Assembly (NCBI RefSeq): GCF_001597735.1 | Contig: NZ_LUTS01000002.1 | Span: 1-64,000, forward strand | Direction of reading: 5' to 3' | Length of the DNA: 64,000 nt | Source of the DNA: Neptuniibacter pectenicola | Lineage (GTDB): Bacteria > Pseudomonadota > Gammaproteobacteria > Pseudomonadales > Balneatricaceae | In this document: piece by piece, positions 44,143 to 54,596 of the stretch | Layout of the letters: the number at the start of each line of letters is the position of its first letter | How positions within the stretch are numbered: position 1 is the first letter of the stretch | The notes under the pieces: generated by a model | What the model saw: only the letters and a program-made list of their open reading frames with translations | What the model was told of the DNA's origin: nothing | Database searches by the model: none | Position numbers and translations under genes: made by a program

Positions 44143-46881
44143 ATGCTGACAGGATTGTTAAAAAAAGTTTTTGGTAGTAAGAATGATCGTGAACTCAAGC
44201 GCATGGGTAAAATCGTTAAGGCGATTAATGCATTAGAAGTCGATCTTGAAAAACTAACAGATGAAGAACTGGCAGCGAAAACTGTTGAGTTTCGTCAGCG
44301 TCTTGATGAGGGTGCCGACCTTGATCAGTTGTTGCCGGAAGCGTTTGCTGTTGTTCGTGAAGCGTCCAAGCGTGTCATGGGGATGCGCCATTTCGATGTA
44401 CAGCTAATCGGTGGTATGACATTGCATGATGGCAAAGTCGCTGAGATGCGTACGGGTGAGGGTAAAACCCTTGTGGCAACGCTTGCAGTGTATCTAAATG
44501 CGTTAACTGGTTTGGGTGTGCATGTTGTTACTGTCAACGATTATCTAGCGAGTCGTGATGCCGAGTGGATGCGTCCATTGTATGAAGCATTAGGCTTGAC
44601 GGTAGGTGTTGCGCTTTCGGGACAAGACCCCGCAACTAAGCGCGCTGCTTATGCCGCTGATATTACCTATGGAACGAACAACGAGTTTGGTTTTGATTAC
44701 CTTCGCGACAATATGGCGTTTAGTCTTGATGAGAAGGTACAGCGAGACTTTAACTTTGCGGTTGTGGATGAGGTCGACTCGATTCTTATCGATGAGGCGC
44801 GTACACCTTTGATTATCTCTGGCCCAGCCGAAGATAGCTCGCAGATGTATGTCACGATTAATCAGCTGATTCCACAGCTGAAAAAGTTTGATGGTGAGAT
44901 TGATCCGCAAGATGAGTCACAAGATATTAGTGAGCACTTTGCGGTAGATGAAAAGAATCGTACGGTTGAGCTTACCGAAGCGGGTCATGCTGCTGTTGAG
45001 GAATTGTTAACAGAACAAGGGTTGTTAAATGAAGGGGAAAGTCTTTATGCCCCTCATAACCTGAACTTGCTGCATCATGTGTTGGCGGGCTTGCGTGCCC
45101 ACTACCTGTTCCAGAAAGATGTTGATTATATTGTACAAAACAATGAAGTTGTCATTGTTGATGAGCATACCGGTCGTATTATGCAAGGCCGTCGTTGGTC
45201 TGAAGGCTTACATCAAGCAGTTGAGGCCAAAGAGGGCGTGTCGGTACAGAACGAAAGCCAGACATTTGCGTCTACAACCTTCCAGAACTACTTCCGTTTA
45301 TATTCAAAACTTTCAGGCATGACCGGTACCGCTGATACTGAAGCGTTTGAGCTTCGTCAGATCTACGGTTTAGATGTTGTTGTAATTCCAACGAACAAGC
45401 CTATCTCACGTAAAGATGAAAATGATCTTATCTACATGAGTGTAGAAGAGAAGTACGAAGCGATAGTGAAAGAGATTCGTGCCTGTCAGGAAGCGCTGCG
45501 TCCCGTTTTGGTGGGTACCGCGTCAGTTGAGTCGTCTGAACTGATCTCTACGCTCTTAAAGAAAGAGAAAATTGTACATAATGTATTGAATGCCAAGAAC
45601 CATGGTGGTGAAGCATCGATCATTGCCCAAGCGGGCCGTCCTGGTGCGGTAACGATCGCAACCAATATGGCAGGTCGTGGTACGGATATTGTTCTCGGCG
45701 GTAAACTTGAAGCAGAACTGGCTGAGCTTGATAACCCAACTGATGAACAGATTGCTGAAGTAACAGCGGCTTGGGAAGCGCGTCATAAGCAAGTACTCGA
45801 GAACGGTGGCTTACATATTATTGGTACAGAGCGTCATGAGTCACGCCGTATTGATAACCAGCTCCGTGGTCGTGCAGGTCGACAGGGTGACCCAGGTTCG
45901 TCGCGCTTTTTCCTTTCGTTGGAAGATGACCTTATGCGTATTTTTGCATCAGATCGTGTTCGCCAGTTGATGCAAGCACTGGGTATGGAACGTGGTGAAG
46001 CGATTGAGCATAAGATGGTAAGTAATGCTATCGAGAAAGCGCAGCGCAAAGTTGAGGGTCGTAACTTTGATATTCGTAAATCATTACTTGAGTATGATGA
46101 TGTTGCGAATGATCAGCGTACGGTTATTTATGAACAGCGTAATGAAATCATGGCAACGGATGATATCTCTGAAACGATTAATGCGGTGCGTGAAGAGGTT
46201 GTTGCAAGTAAATTTAGTGAGTTTGTGCCACCGCAAAGCTTAGAAGAGCAATGGGATATTGCGGGGCTTGAGCGCTCACTTGAAGCGGATTTCTCAGTGA
46301 AGTTACCTGTTCAAGAGTGGCTTGATCAAGATGATAGTCTGCACGAAGAAACCTTGTATCAAAAAGTTCAGGACGAGATCTTAGCGGTTTATAAGCAGAA
46401 AGAGCAGCAGGTGGGCGAGTCCACTATGCGTAACTTTGAAAAGCAAGTTATGCTACAAGTGCTTGATACGCTTTGGAAAGAGCATTTACAAACCATGGAT
46501 CATCTGCGACAAGGTATCCACTTGCGTGGTTATGCTCAGAAGAACCCTAAACAAGAATATAAGCGTGAATCGTTCCATCTCTTTCAGGAGCTATTGGATA
46601 ATATTAAACGTGATGTTATTCGTATTATCTGTCATGTACAGGTGCAGCAACCTGAAGAGCTTGAGGCGATGGAGCAATTACGCCGTGAGCAGGCTGAAAA
46701 TCAGCAGATGGATTTTACCCATGATCAGAGTTCCGCGCTGTCTGACGACGATAACGCTGAATCTACAGATGAACAGGGTGAAACGTTTGTAAGAGATGGA
46801 CGTAAGGTGGGTCGAAATGAGCCTTGTCCATGTGGTTCCGGTAAAAAATATAAACAGTGTCACGGTAAACTATCCACATAA
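44143..46881 (+). CDS. secA: preprotein translocase ATPase SecA
   Basis: SecA is the motor of Sec-dependent export. The 912-residue protein has Walker [14 protein letters not shown], the [24 protein letters not shown]-type motif, the preprotein-binding domain, [16 protein letters not shown] in the second helicase lobe and the [21 protein letters not shown] motif. An acidic linker leads to the C-terminal zinc finger [14 protein letters not shown] that binds SecB. It stands alone, followed by a stem-loop and argJ, an order common in pseudomonads. Confidence 0.98.
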   Translation: MLTGLLKKVFGSKNDRELKRMGKIVKAINALEVDLEKLTDEELAAKTVEFRQRLDEGADLDQLLPEAFAVVREASKRVMGMRHFDVQLIGGMTLHDGKVAEMRTGEGKTLVATLAVYLNALTGLGVHVVTVNDYLASRDAEWMRPLYEALGLTVGVALSGQDPATKRAAYAADITYGTNNEFGFDYLRDNMAFSLDEKVQRDFNFAVVDEVDSILIDEARTPLIISGPAEDSSQMYVTINQLIPQLKKFDGEIDPQDESQDISEHFAVDEKNRTVELTEAGHAAVEELLTEQGLLNEGESLYAPHNLNLLHHVLAGLRAHYLFQKDVDYIVQNNEVVIVDEHTGRIMQGRRWSEGLHQAVEAKEGVSVQNESQTFASTTFQNYFRLYSKLSGMTGTADTEAFELRQIYGLDVVVIPTNKPISRKDENDLIYMSVEEKYEAIVKEIRACQEALRPVLVGTASVESSELISTLLKKEKIVHNVLNAKNHGGEASIIAQAGRPGAVTIATNMAGRGTDIVLGGKLEAELAELDNPTDEQIAEVTAAWEARHKQVLENGGLHIIGTERHESRRIDNQLRGRAGRQGDPGSSRFFLSLEDDLMRIFASDRVRQLMQALGMERGEAIEHKMVSNAIEKAQRKVEGRNFDIRKSLLEYDDVANDQRTVIYEQRNEIMATDDISETINAVREEVVASKFSEFVPPQSLEEQWDIAGLERSLEADFSVKLPVQEWLDQDDSLHEETLYQKVQDEILAVYKQKEQQVGESTMRNFEKQVMLQVLDTLWKEHLQTMDHLRQGIHLRGYAQKNPKQEYKRESFHLFQELLDNIKRDVIRIICHVQVQQPEELEAMEQLRREQAENQQMDFTHDQSSALSDDDNAESTDEQGETFVRDGRKVGRNEPCPCGSGKKYKQCHGKLST

Positions 46882-46906
46882 CTTTTATACAGTTTGAGAC
46901 AGTTAA

Positions 46907-46930
46907 GAAAGCAGCCTGTTGGCTGCTTTC
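46907..46930 (+). terminator. stem-loop between secA and argJ
   Basis: GAAAGCAGCC-TGTT-GGCTGCTTTC is a perfect 10-bp stem, but no T run follows beyond the stem itself. It may be a weak terminator. Confidence 0.6.
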
Positions 46931-46952
46931 TGCGCTAAAGGAGAAAATTTAA

Positions 46953-48173
46953 ATGGCCGTTGGTCCCGCAACCTTTCCAAGTAAAATGCATCCGGTACAA
47001 GGGTTTGAACTAGGTACCGCGTCAGCCGGTATTAAAACGCCGGGTCGTAAAGATGTTGTACTCATGCGTATTTGTGATGATGCCAGCGTTGTCGGTGTTT
47101 TCACTAAAAATGCTTTTTGTGCTGCGCCGGTTCAGCTATGTAAAGATCATTTAAGTAAAGCAGCCGCCCGCTATCTTATCGTCAACACAGGGAATGCGAA
47201 TGCGGGCACAGGACAAGAGGGATGGCAGGATGCGGTCGCCACATGTGAGGCGGTTGCGACGTTGTGCGATACCGATACCGCATCTGTATTGCCTTTTTCC
47301 ACAGGGGTGATTGGTGAAAAACTACCGGTTGAGAAGCTTATAGCAGCACTGCCTAAGGCGAAAGAGGCGTTGTCAGTGGATGGCTGGAACGATGCGGCGG
47401 AAGGTATTTTAACTACTGATACACGGCTGAAAGGTTGCTCGAAACAGTTTGTCTATCAGGGTAAAACCGTGACGTTGACGGGTATATCTAAAGGCTCGGG
47501 CATGATTAAGCCTAATATGGCAACGATGCTAGGTTATGTTGCGACTGATGCTGAGGTAGAGGCGGGGTTACTGCAGCAGTTGTTGATTGATGCAACTGAT
47601 TGTTCATTCAATCGCATTACTGTTGATGGTGATACGTCAACGAATGACTCCTGCATGCTGGTGGCAACGGGTAAATCGGGTTTGGTTGTCTCTGAAAGCG
47701 ATCAAGAGGGGTTTTTAGCGTTCAAACAGGTATTGACTGAAGTGATGCAAACGCTTGCCCATGCGATCATCAGGGACGGTGAGGGCGCTACTAAGTTTGT
47801 TACCGTTTGCGTTGAATCCGCCGCGAGTCAAGAAGAGGCGTTGCGGACTGCTTTTGATATTGCCCATTCTCCGTTAGTTAAGACTGCACTTTTTGCTTCT
47901 GATCCAAACTGGGGACGTATCTTGGCTGTTGTCGGGCGTGCCGGTATCGAAAATTTAGATTTGAACGCGCTACAGATCTTTTTAGGTGATGTTTGTATTG
48001 TTAGTCAAGGTGGTCGAGATAGCGGCTATACCGAAGATGCAGGACAGGCAGTGATGGATGGTGAAGAGATCCTAATTAGAGTTGTGTTGAACCGTGGTGA
48101 TGTGACTGAAACGGTATGGACAACGGATTTATCCCATGACTACGTGAGTATTAATGCAGATTATCGCAGCTAA
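46953..48173 (+). CDS. argJ: bifunctional ornithine acetyltransferase/N-acetylglutamate synthase
   Basis: ArgJ recycles the acetyl group in arginine biosynthesis by moving it from N-acetylornithine to glutamate. The 406-residue precursor self-cleaves before the nucleophile Thr in KPNMATMLGYVATD. Other motifs are FTKNAFCAAPVQL, NTGNANAGTG, the oxyanion region STGVIGEKLP, KGSGMIKPN and DPNWGRILAVVGRAG. A clear AAAGGAG precedes the ATG. Confidence 0.97.
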   Translation: MAVGPATFPSKMHPVQGFELGTASAGIKTPGRKDVVLMRICDDASVVGVFTKNAFCAAPVQLCKDHLSKAAARYLIVNTGNANAGTGQEGWQDAVATCEAVATLCDTDTASVLPFSTGVIGEKLPVEKLIAALPKAKEALSVDGWNDAAEGILTTDTRLKGCSKQFVYQGKTVTLTGISKGSGMIKPNMATMLGYVATDAEVEAGLLQQLLIDATDCSFNRITVDGDTSTNDSCMLVATGKSGLVVSESDQEGFLAFKQVLTEVMQTLAHAIIRDGEGATKFVTVCVESAASQEEALRTAFDIAHSPLVKTALFASDPNWGRILAVVGRAGIENLDLNALQIFLGDVCIVSQGGRDSGYTEDAGQAVMDGEEILIRVVLNRGDVTETVWTTDLSHDYVSINADYRS

Positions 48174-48225
48174 TGGATGCCTGTATGCTACTGACTATGT
48201 GTTGTTTAACGGGCGTTGCAGATAA

Positions 48226-49179
48226 ATGAGCCGTAAATTAATTCATGTTGCCGCGGCGGTTATTACAAATCTCTCAGGAGAGGTGTTAATAGCAAAACGT
48301 TCTGAAGCGCAGCATCAAGGTGGTTTGTGGGAGTTTCCGGGCGGTAAGGTGGAGCAAGGTGAAAGTGCACTTTCGGCCCTATCGAGAGAGCTTTATGAAG
48401 AGCTGGGGATAGAGGTGACGGAGGCTAGACCGCTCATAAAGGTGCCTCATCATTACAGTGATAAATCTGTATTGTTGGATGTGTTTGAGGTTACTCGCTT
48501 CACTGGCGAGGCGTGGGGTAAAGAGGGGCAGCCCATAAAGTGGGTAGCAAAAGCGGAGATGGATCATTTTTCGTTTCCTGCAGCGAATCAGCCGATTCTT
48601 AATGCCTGTCTTTTACCGACAATGCTCGCTATCACACCTGATTTTACCACGCTTGATGGGTTAGTTTATTTTGTGGAGCAGGCGCTATCTTGTGGCGCTC
48701 AGGGGGTGATGTTAAGAAACCATATCCTGTCTGACGATATGTTTGAACGTGCATATCAGCGGATTAATGGCATGCTTGCATCCGCATCAATCCCTCTAAT
48801 CGTGAACTGTTCGCTTGAGCTGGCTACGGCACTGCAGGCGGATGCCTTGCACTTGAGTGCCTCTCGGTTGTCCGAACTGCAGGGACGAGATCAGTTTTCT
48901 GGGCGCTGGTTAAGTGCTTCCTGCCATAATCGCGCAGAGCTGGATCGGGCGCTTGCTAAAAATATAGATTTTATAACCCTGTCACCTGTACTTAGTACAG
49001 GTTCACATCCAGAGACTGAACCGCTAGGGTGGCCGATATTCCAGCAGATGGTTGATGAGTGTGCGATACCGGTATACGCCTTAGGAGGGCTTGATAAGCA
49101 CGTCCTCGAACAGGCGATTGGCTGTGGAGCGCAAGGTATAGCGGGGATTAGTGCATGGTCTCAGGGTCAAAAGGGATAG
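48226..49179 (+). CDS. Nudix (MutT-like) hydrolase fused to ThiE-like domain
   Basis: The 317-residue protein has two domains. Residues 1-135 are a MutT-type Nudix hydrolase: [19 protein letters not shown] and the Nudix box [26 protein letters not shown], expected to clear 8-oxo-dGTP. Residues about 150-317 resemble thiamine-phosphate synthase/Ten[31 protein letters not shown] and [11 protein letters not shown]. Several ThiE catalytic positions differ (RNH for ReK, LHLSAS for VHLGQ, STGSH for TxTK), so phosphate synthase activity is doubtful. This fusion is known in pseudomonads next to argJ. Its 3' end overlaps yacG on the other strand by 32 bases. Confidence 0.9.
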   Translation: MSRKLIHVAAAVITNLSGEVLIAKRSEAQHQGGLWEFPGGKVEQGESALSALSRELYEELGIEVTEARPLIKVPHHYSDKSVLLDVFEVTRFTGEAWGKEGQPIKWVAKAEMDHFSFPAANQPILNACLLPTMLAITPDFTTLDGLVYFVEQALSCGAQGVMLRNHILSDDMFERAYQRINGMLASASIPLIVNCSLELATALQADALHLSASRLSELQGRDQFSGRWLSASCHNRAELDRALAKNIDFITLSPVLSTGSHPETEPLGWPIFQQMVDECAIPVYALGGLDKHVLEQAIGCGAQGIAGISAWSQGQKG

Positions 49180-49384
49180 GACCGTCTCGGTCAACCTGTT
49201 CTTCATTTTCTGCGCTGCTGTAATCGCTGGCGGATTTTGATTCAGGAATTTGATATTCCTCATTGGCCCAAGCGCCAAGGTCAATCAATTTACAGCGCTC
49301 GCTGCAAAAAGGTCTAAAAGGGTTGTCACTGTTCCATACCTGCTTTTTCTGGCAGGTTGGGCATTTTACTTTGGGCTTAGTCAC
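49148..49384 (-). CDS. yacG: DNA gyrase inhibitor YacG
   Basis: The small zinc protein has the Cys4 site [10 protein letters not shown]...[14 protein letters not shown]. In E. coli YacG binds GyrB and inhibits DNA gyrase. I chose the GTG at 49384, giving 78 residues and [11 protein letters not shown] at the N-terminus, because known YacG proteins begin only a few residues before the first CPxC. An ATG at 49432 would add 16 residues inside coaE. The GTG overlaps the coaE stop region, which suggests coupled translation. It converges on the Nudix gene. Confidence 0.9.
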   Translation of the reverse strand: MTKPKVKCPTCQKKQVWNSDNPFRPFCSERCKLIDLGAWANEEYQIPESKSASDYSSAENEEQVDRDGPIPFDPETMH

Positions 49385-49988
49385 AGTTGGGAGCCTGTTT
49401 AGCGAGTGTGAGTAGTTTGGCGTGTAGGCCAACCACCTTGGTTTTAAGGGTTGCCAAGTCCGCGCTATTATCGATGATTGTATTTGCTTTTGCTATCTTC
49501 TGATCTCTTGGCATTTGTGCTTGAATAATTGCTTTTACTTGCGCTGCGCTGTTGCTGTCGCGTGAACCTGTGCGTGTGATCTGTATCGCTTCAGGTACAT
49601 CGACAACAACAATATGATCCGTGAGTTGATGCTGATCTGTTTCAAGTAGTAAGGGTGATGCGAGCACCACGTAGGGTGATTGTGCGTTGTTTAATTGCTG
49701 AACTATACGCTCCCTGATGATCGGATGAAGGCGCTCTTCTAACCATTTACGGGCGGCGGGATCATCAAATATTAGCGTTCTGAGTGCAGCACGGTTTAGG
49801 TCGCCAGCGCTTGTGAGCAGATGGTTACCAAAGTGAGCCGTTATATCCTCGAGCGCTTTTTCACCCGGTTTAACAACATCACGTGCAACAATATCAGCGT
49901 CAACCACCTCAATACCCAATTGCTCTAATTCGCGCGTGACTGCGCTTTTTCCAGAGCCGATTCCGCCTGTTATGCCGACAATCAACAT
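49377..49988 (-). CDS. coaE: dephospho-CoA kinase
   Basis: CoaE performs the last step of coenzyme A synthesis, phosphorylating dephospho-CoA. The 203-residue P-loop kinase starts [21 protein letters not shown] (Walker A GGIGSGKS), followed by [19 protein letters not shown] and HPIIRERI. The lid region [18 protein letters not shown] is typical. It is directly downstream of pilD with no gap, part of the pilBCD-coaE-yacG unit seen in pseudomonads and relatives. Confidence 0.97.
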   Translation of the reverse strand: MLIVGITGGIGSGKSAVTRELEQLGIEVVDADIVARDVVKPGEKALEDITAHFGNHLLTSAGDLNRAALRTLIFDDPAARKWLEERLHPIIRERIVQQLNNAQSPYVVLASPLLLETDQHQLTDHIVVVDVPEAIQITRTGSRDSNSAAQVKAIIQAQMPRDQKIAKANTIIDNSADLATLKTKVVGLHAKLLTLAKQAPNCD

Positions 49989-50837
49989 CTATAAGCCTGC
50001 AAATTGGAGGTAGGTGCCGGTGATATAGTCACCCCAAATCAGAGCAATCCAGCCTGCGATGGCAAGATAGGGGCCGAAGGGGATCGGGTTTTGTTGCTCA
50101 TGTTTTTTTGCTGCGATCATCGCAAGACCTAAGATCGCACCGACAAGGGAGCTTAATAAGATAATAAGGGGTAGTTGGGCCCAGCCGGCCCAAGCGCCTA
50201 AGGCTGCCAGTAGTTTGAAATCACCATAGCCCATACCCTCCTTGCCTGTAAGAAGCTTAAATACCCAATACACGCTCCATAAGCTTAGATAGCCCGCGAC
50301 TGCCCCATATACTGCACTTTCCAGAGTGGTGAATAGATTAAAGCTGTTAAATAATAACCCCAGCCAAAGTAATGGTAGCGTAATACGGTCGGGTAAAAGC
50401 TGGTGGTCAATGTCGATAAAGATAAGACAGATTAAGCCCCAGGTCAGTAGTGTTAGGCTCAAGCTAGTCATATTAACGCCATAGATGTAGACGATGGCGG
50501 CGCCGCTTATGGCGGTTAACAGCTCAATAAAGGGATAGCGGAAGGGTATATGTAAGCTGCATGATGAGCATTTTGCTCTCAGGTAAAGATAACTGATGAG
50601 GGGGATGTTTTCATACCATCGAATCCTGTGTCCGCATTGGGGGCAGGTGGAAGCGGGAGTGGACAGGTTGAATCGGTCCTGTTGCTCTGTGTTTTCGGTA
50701 GCGTGCTCTGATAGCCATTCACGTTCCATCATGATGGGGATTCGGTGAATAACGACATTTAAAAAACTGCCGACACAGAGAGATAAAATAAAAGCGTAGG
50801 CTATTGCCCACGCGGGTTCAATTGAAAGGAGGGTCAT
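49989..50837 (-). CDS. pilD: prepilin peptidase/N-methyltransferase PilD
   Basis: PilD cleaves type IV prepilins and pseudopilins before the conserved Phe and methylates the new N-terminus. The 282-residue membrane protein has the N-terminal GSFLNVVIHRIPIMMEREW segment and the cytoplasmic tetracysteine zinc site (CPQCGHRIRWYENIPLISYL then CSSC). Both aspartyl-protease motifs are present, DIDHQLLPD and GYGDFKLLAALGAW. It is adjacent to pilC and coaE. Confidence 0.97.
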   Translation of the reverse strand: MTLLSIEPAWAIAYAFILSLCVGSFLNVVIHRIPIMMEREWLSEHATENTEQQDRFNLSTPASTCPQCGHRIRWYENIPLISYLYLRAKCSSCSLHIPFRYPFIELLTAISGAAIVYIYGVNMTSLSLTLLTWGLICLIFIDIDHQLLPDRITLPLLWLGLLFNSFNLFTTLESAVYGAVAGYLSLWSVYWVFKLLTGKEGMGYGDFKLLAALGAWAGWAQLPLIILLSSLVGAILGLAMIAAKKHEQQNPIPFGPYLAIAGWIALIWGDYITGTYLQFAGL

Positions 50838-50903
50838 CAGTAATCTTCTTAGTGACTCATTCTATAAGGGAGCGTTTATGCAATAGTGAGCAATAAAGGT
50901 TCG

Positions 50904-52124
50904 CTACACCACATTACCTAACTGGAATATAGGCAAGTACATGGCGATAACCAAACCACCGACTAATACCCCTAAGACCGCCATAATTAGTGGTTCTAAT
51001 AGGCTAGACAGGTTGTCGACGGCATTATCTACCAGTTCTTCATAGAAATCAGCGACTTTCTCTAGCATCATTTCTAGGGAGCCCGCTTCTTCACCAATGG
51101 CGATCATCTGCACGGTCATGTTGGGGAAGATGCCGGTCATCGTGACCGCATCTTTTAATGATTGCCCTGTAGACACGCCGTTTCTTATTTGGAGTATGGC
51201 ATCTCGGTAGAGTGCGTTGCCTGATGCGCCGGCGGCAGAATCAAGAGCATTCACTAAAGGTACCCCAGCGGAAAAAGTTGTTGCTAAGGTGCGGGAAAAG
51301 CGAGCGATAGAGGCATTATGTAAAATCTGCCCGATAACGGGGATTTTTAACATCGCTTTGTCCACGGCATCTCTAAATTTCTTAGACTTTGTTTTCGCTT
51401 TGTTAAAGGCATAGCCGAATAAGGCAATGCCTATAAGTACAATCCACCACCACTCTTGGGCAACCTCCGATAGGTGGATAACGAAGAGGGTAAATGCAGG
51501 CAGATCGGCACCAAAACTGTCAAATACACTTTGAAATTGAGGAACCACCTTGACCAGCAAGATCGCCGATACGACGATACCAACAATAATAACGGCTGTG
51601 GGGTAGGTGAGGGCTTTTTTGATCTTAGCTTTTAGGCTTTCAAGCTTCTCTTTATAGGTGGCGATACGATCGAGCATCTGTTCTAGTGCCCCCGACTGCT
51701 CGCCAGCGCTGACAAGGCTGCAGTACAGGTCATCAAAATGCTCAGGGTATTTGGTTAACGCGGTGGAAAAATCAAGCCCTCCATTGACGTCGTTTTTAAT
51801 ACCGTAAATGATATCTTTCAACTTGTCTTTTTCAACCCCGCCGGCGGTAATATCTAAGCCTTGCAACAAAGGAACACCGGATTTCAGCATGGTGGCCACT
51901 TGGCGTGTAAAAAAGGCGATATCGACGGGCTTTATCGGCTTGCTTTTCGCGCTAAAAAAGCTGGCGCCTCTCTCTTTGGCTACTTTTGAGGGGAGAATAC
52001 CCTGTTTACGTAGTTGAGCCTTCGCCATTGCAATATTGGTTGCATCAACCTTCCCTTTGCTGGCATTGCCGCTTTTGTCTTTGCCTTGCCAGGTAAATGT
52101 GTGTAACTTGGCTTCGTTGGCCAT
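50904..52124 (-). CDS. pilC: type IV pilus inner-membrane platform protein PilC
   Basis: PilC connects the assembly and retraction ATPases to the growing pilus. The 406-residue protein has two T2SF/GspF domains (about 70-195 and 275-398), each with the family pattern FTRQVATMLKSGVPLLQGLD and FSRTLATTFSAGVPLVNALD. Three transmembrane helices lie at about 170-192, 222-242 and 375-398. It follows pilB by 18 bp. Confidence 0.97.
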   Translation of the reverse strand: MANEAKLHTFTWQGKDKSGNASKGKVDATNIAMAKAQLRKQGILPSKVAKERGASFFSAKSKPIKPVDIAFFTRQVATMLKSGVPLLQGLDITAGGVEKDKLKDIIYGIKNDVNGGLDFSTALTKYPEHFDDLYCSLVSAGEQSGALEQMLDRIATYKEKLESLKAKIKKALTYPTAVIIVGIVVSAILLVKVVPQFQSVFDSFGADLPAFTLFVIHLSEVAQEWWWIVLIGIALFGYAFNKAKTKSKKFRDAVDKAMLKIPVIGQILHNASIARFSRTLATTFSAGVPLVNALDSAAGASGNALYRDAILQIRNGVSTGQSLKDAVTMTGIFPNMTVQMIAIGEEAGSLEMMLEKVADFYEELVDNAVDNLSSLLEPLIMAVLGVLVGGLVIAMYLPIFQLGNVV

Positions 52125-52142
52125 AGCAAATGTGTCCTGTTA

Positions 52143-53876
52143 TTAAGTCTTAATGACGCGATTCATCTCTTCAAGGCTGGTAATACCTTCAGCTACTTTC
52201 TTAAGGCCGGAGCGCCTTAAGCTTTGGAAACCTTGGGTGTTGGCCACCTTGAGTATATCTAGCGAGTTGCCATTTTGCATGATCACTTCTGCGATCTCAG
52301 GCGACATCGCGAGCATCTCGTAGATACCAACCCTACCTTTATAACCCCTGTTACACTTATTGCAACCCTCGTGGTTCGCTTCGAAGAGCGTCATGTTCTT
52401 TATCTCTTCGTCGGTGAAGCCCTCTTCACGTAAGGTGACTTCAGGTAATGTGATGGGTTTTTTGCAGCCTTCGCAGAGGCGTCGCCCTAAGCGCTGCGCA
52501 ATAATCAAGCTCACAGAGGTGGCAATGTTAAAGGCGGGGACGCCCATATTTCTAAGTCGGGTGAGGGTTTCAGGTGCGCTGTTGGTATGCAGTGTGGATA
52601 GCACCATATGGCCGGTTTGTGCGGCTTTAATGGCGATTTCAGCGGTTTCCAAATCTCGGATCTCACCGACCATAACCACGTCAGGGTCTTGACGAAGGAA
52701 TGCGCGTAGCGCTTCGGCAAAGGTGAGGCCTACTTTAGCGCTGACATGAACTTGGTTAATACCTTCGAGGTTGATCTCTACAGGGTCTTCCGCTGTAGAT
52801 ATGTTGCGCTCTTCGGTGTTGAGAATATTTAAGCCAGTATAGAGGCTGACGGTTTTACCACTACCGGTTGGGCCTGTGACCAATACCATCCCTTGAGGTC
52901 GATGCAGGGTGGAGAGGTACATCTCCTTTTGGAAGTCGGCAAAGCCCAGCGCTTCCACCCCCATCTTGGCACTGCTGGGATCAAGTATACGCAGTACGAT
53001 CTTTTCACCCCAGAGGGTGGGTAGGGTGTTGACACGAAAATCGATCGCTCTAGTTTTGGATATCTTCATTTTTATTCGACCGTCCTGAGGGACGCGTCGT
53101 TCAGAGATATCCATCTGGGCCATAACTTTTAAACGTGCAGAGAGGCGTGATGAAAGGTTGGATGGCGGCTTTGCGATCTCTTGCAAGATGCCATCTATAC
53201 GGCTGCGGATTCGATAAGTTTTTTCGTAGGGTTCAAAATGAATATCGGACGCGCCGTTTTTAATGGAGTCTAATAAAATTTTGTTTACAAAGCGCACAAT
53301 GGGCGCATCGTTTGCTGCTTCTTCGGCTGATTCTTCTTGTGCGGCATTAGGGAGTGAGTCATCGATCTCTAAATTATCAAGGTCGCTATCTTCTAAGTCA
53401 TCTAAGGCGGAGTCTTGGTTGTCGAGGAAGGATTCGATGGCTTTAGTGAGCTTGTCCTCCTCAACAATGATCGCTTCGGTGGTGATGCCGCTTTGAAATT
53501 TAAACTCGTCTAGGGCTTGGATATTGGTCGGATCAGAAATGGCAACAAAAAGACGGTTATCCCTTTTTTGGAGGGGCAACGCATGATGTTTGTTAATGAG
53601 TGCGTCGTTAATGAGGCCTTGGGGCAGGGTCGACATGTCCATGGCGTCGAGGTCGAGTAAGGGCATGCCGAACTCTTCCGATGCTGCGGCAGCTGCCCTA
53701 TAGGCACTGACTAAACGTTGCTCAATAACATAGGCGATAAATGTTTGTTGTTTTTCACGGCACTGAATCGCTGCATCAGCAGCCACTTCAGCGGAGCAAA
53801 CCCCTTCGTTAACTAATCTTTTTGCGAGTCCGCTAAGTGGTTGGTTCGGCTGCAAAATATAACCCCTTACTATCAT
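52143..53876 (-). CDS. pilB: type IV pilus assembly ATPase PilB
   Basis: PilB powers pilus extension. The 577-residue protein has an N-terminal GspE/MshEN domain (about 10-140), an acidic linker (about 165-190) and the secretion ATPase core. Core motifs are Walker A GPTGSGKTVSLYTGLN, the Asp box RFLRQDPDVVMVGEIRDLETAE (Walker B) and the His box TGHMVLSTLHTN. A tetracysteine zinc site, CEGCKKP and CNKCNRGYKGR, is typical of PilB. It starts 175 bp from divergent pilA. Confidence 0.97.
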   Translation of the reverse strand: MIVRGYILQPNQPLSGLAKRLVNEGVCSAEVAADAAIQCREKQQTFIAYVIEQRLVSAYRAAAAASEEFGMPLLDLDAMDMSTLPQGLINDALINKHHALPLQKRDNRLFVAISDPTNIQALDEFKFQSGITTEAIIVEEDKLTKAIESFLDNQDSALDDLEDSDLDNLEIDDSLPNAAQEESAEEAANDAPIVRFVNKILLDSIKNGASDIHFEPYEKTYRIRSRIDGILQEIAKPPSNLSSRLSARLKVMAQMDISERRVPQDGRIKMKISKTRAIDFRVNTLPTLWGEKIVLRILDPSSAKMGVEALGFADFQKEMYLSTLHRPQGMVLVTGPTGSGKTVSLYTGLNILNTEERNISTAEDPVEINLEGINQVHVSAKVGLTFAEALRAFLRQDPDVVMVGEIRDLETAEIAIKAAQTGHMVLSTLHTNSAPETLTRLRNMGVPAFNIATSVSLIIAQRLGRRLCEGCKKPITLPEVTLREEGFTDEEIKNMTLFEANHEGCNKCNRGYKGRVGIYEMLAMSPEIAEVIMQNGNSLDILKVANTQGFQSLRRSGLKKVAEGITSLEEMNRVIKT

Positions 53877-54051
53877 TCCATGAATTAACGCATATCATAC
53901 CTATAAAATAGCATTTGCATCATAGTTTGAAAATGCGCACTATAAGGTTTATAAGATAAAACTGATTTGGTAACTGGCGCGTCATAAAAAATGCGCTACA
54001 ATCAAAGGACTTGGTTGATCCCAAGGAATTTTTTTCGCTGGAGATAAAATA

Positions 54052-54498
54052 ATGGAAATGAATAAAAAAGCACAAGGTTTTACCCTGATCGAATTGATGA
54101 TCGTTGTGGCGATCATCGGTATCTTGGCGGCGATTGCGTTGCCTGCTTATCAAACTTACACTGCTAAAGCACGCTTCTCAGAAGTAATCAATGCAACAGG
54201 TGGTGTGAAAACAGCTCTCGAGATTTGCGGGCAAACAAATGGTAGTATGAGTTCATGTGATGCTGGAAATAATACAGTGGCAAAAGCGCTTGCAGGCTCA
54301 AATGTAGGTCAGTATGTTTCTTCTGTAGCTATTTCAGGTCTAGCAGCATCTGATGCGACTATTACTGCGACTGCCGTCACTGGTAATGGTCTGAATGGTG
54401 AAACTTATGCTCTTGTTGGTTTATTGACTCAAGGGGCTGTTCAATGGAGTTTAAGTAGTAGCGCATCTACTTGTGATGATGCAGGTTTGTGTGACTAA
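54052..54498 (+). CDS. pilA: type IV major pilin PilA
   Basis: The 148-residue type IVa pilin has a short leader (MEMNKKAQG) cleaved before Phe10 by PilD. The N-terminal helix is [20 protein letters not shown], with Glu5 of the mature protein. The variable head ends in the Cys pair of STCDDAGLC, the D-loop disulfide. A second Cys pair, ICGQ and SSCD, sits in the alpha-beta loop. An ATG at 54058 would give a seven-residue leader. I found no convincing sigma-54 -24/-12 site upstream. A terminator follows. Confidence 0.95.
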   Translation: MEMNKKAQGFTLIELMIVVAIIGILAAIALPAYQTYTAKARFSEVINATGGVKTALEICGQTNGSMSSCDAGNNTVAKALAGSNVGQYVSSVAISGLAASDATITATAVTGNGLNGETYALVGLLTQGAVQWSLSSSASTCDDAGLCD

Positions 54499-54529
54499 TT
54501 ACTTAATTGTGTAAAGTTAGAGTATCAAG

Positions 54530-54562
54530 AAAAAAGGCGCAAAGTTTTTGCGTCTTTTTTTT
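54530..54562 (+). terminator. rho-independent terminator after pilA
   Basis: AAAAAGGCGCAAA pairs with TTTGCGTCTTTTT with one G-U pair and continues into a T run. Confidence 0.9.
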
Positions 54563-54596
54563 GTATTTAATCTATTGATAAGTAGAAATGCTGTAA

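Noticed and set aside
46025-46863. Overlapping frames within secA on both strands
   Set aside because: They are shadow frames of a conserved gene with basic, low-complexity composition and no ribosome sites.
53880-54051. Sigma-54 promoter for pilA
   Set aside because: No TGGCAC-N5-TTGCA-like pair with correct spacing was found; TACAAT at 53997-54002 lacks a matching -35.
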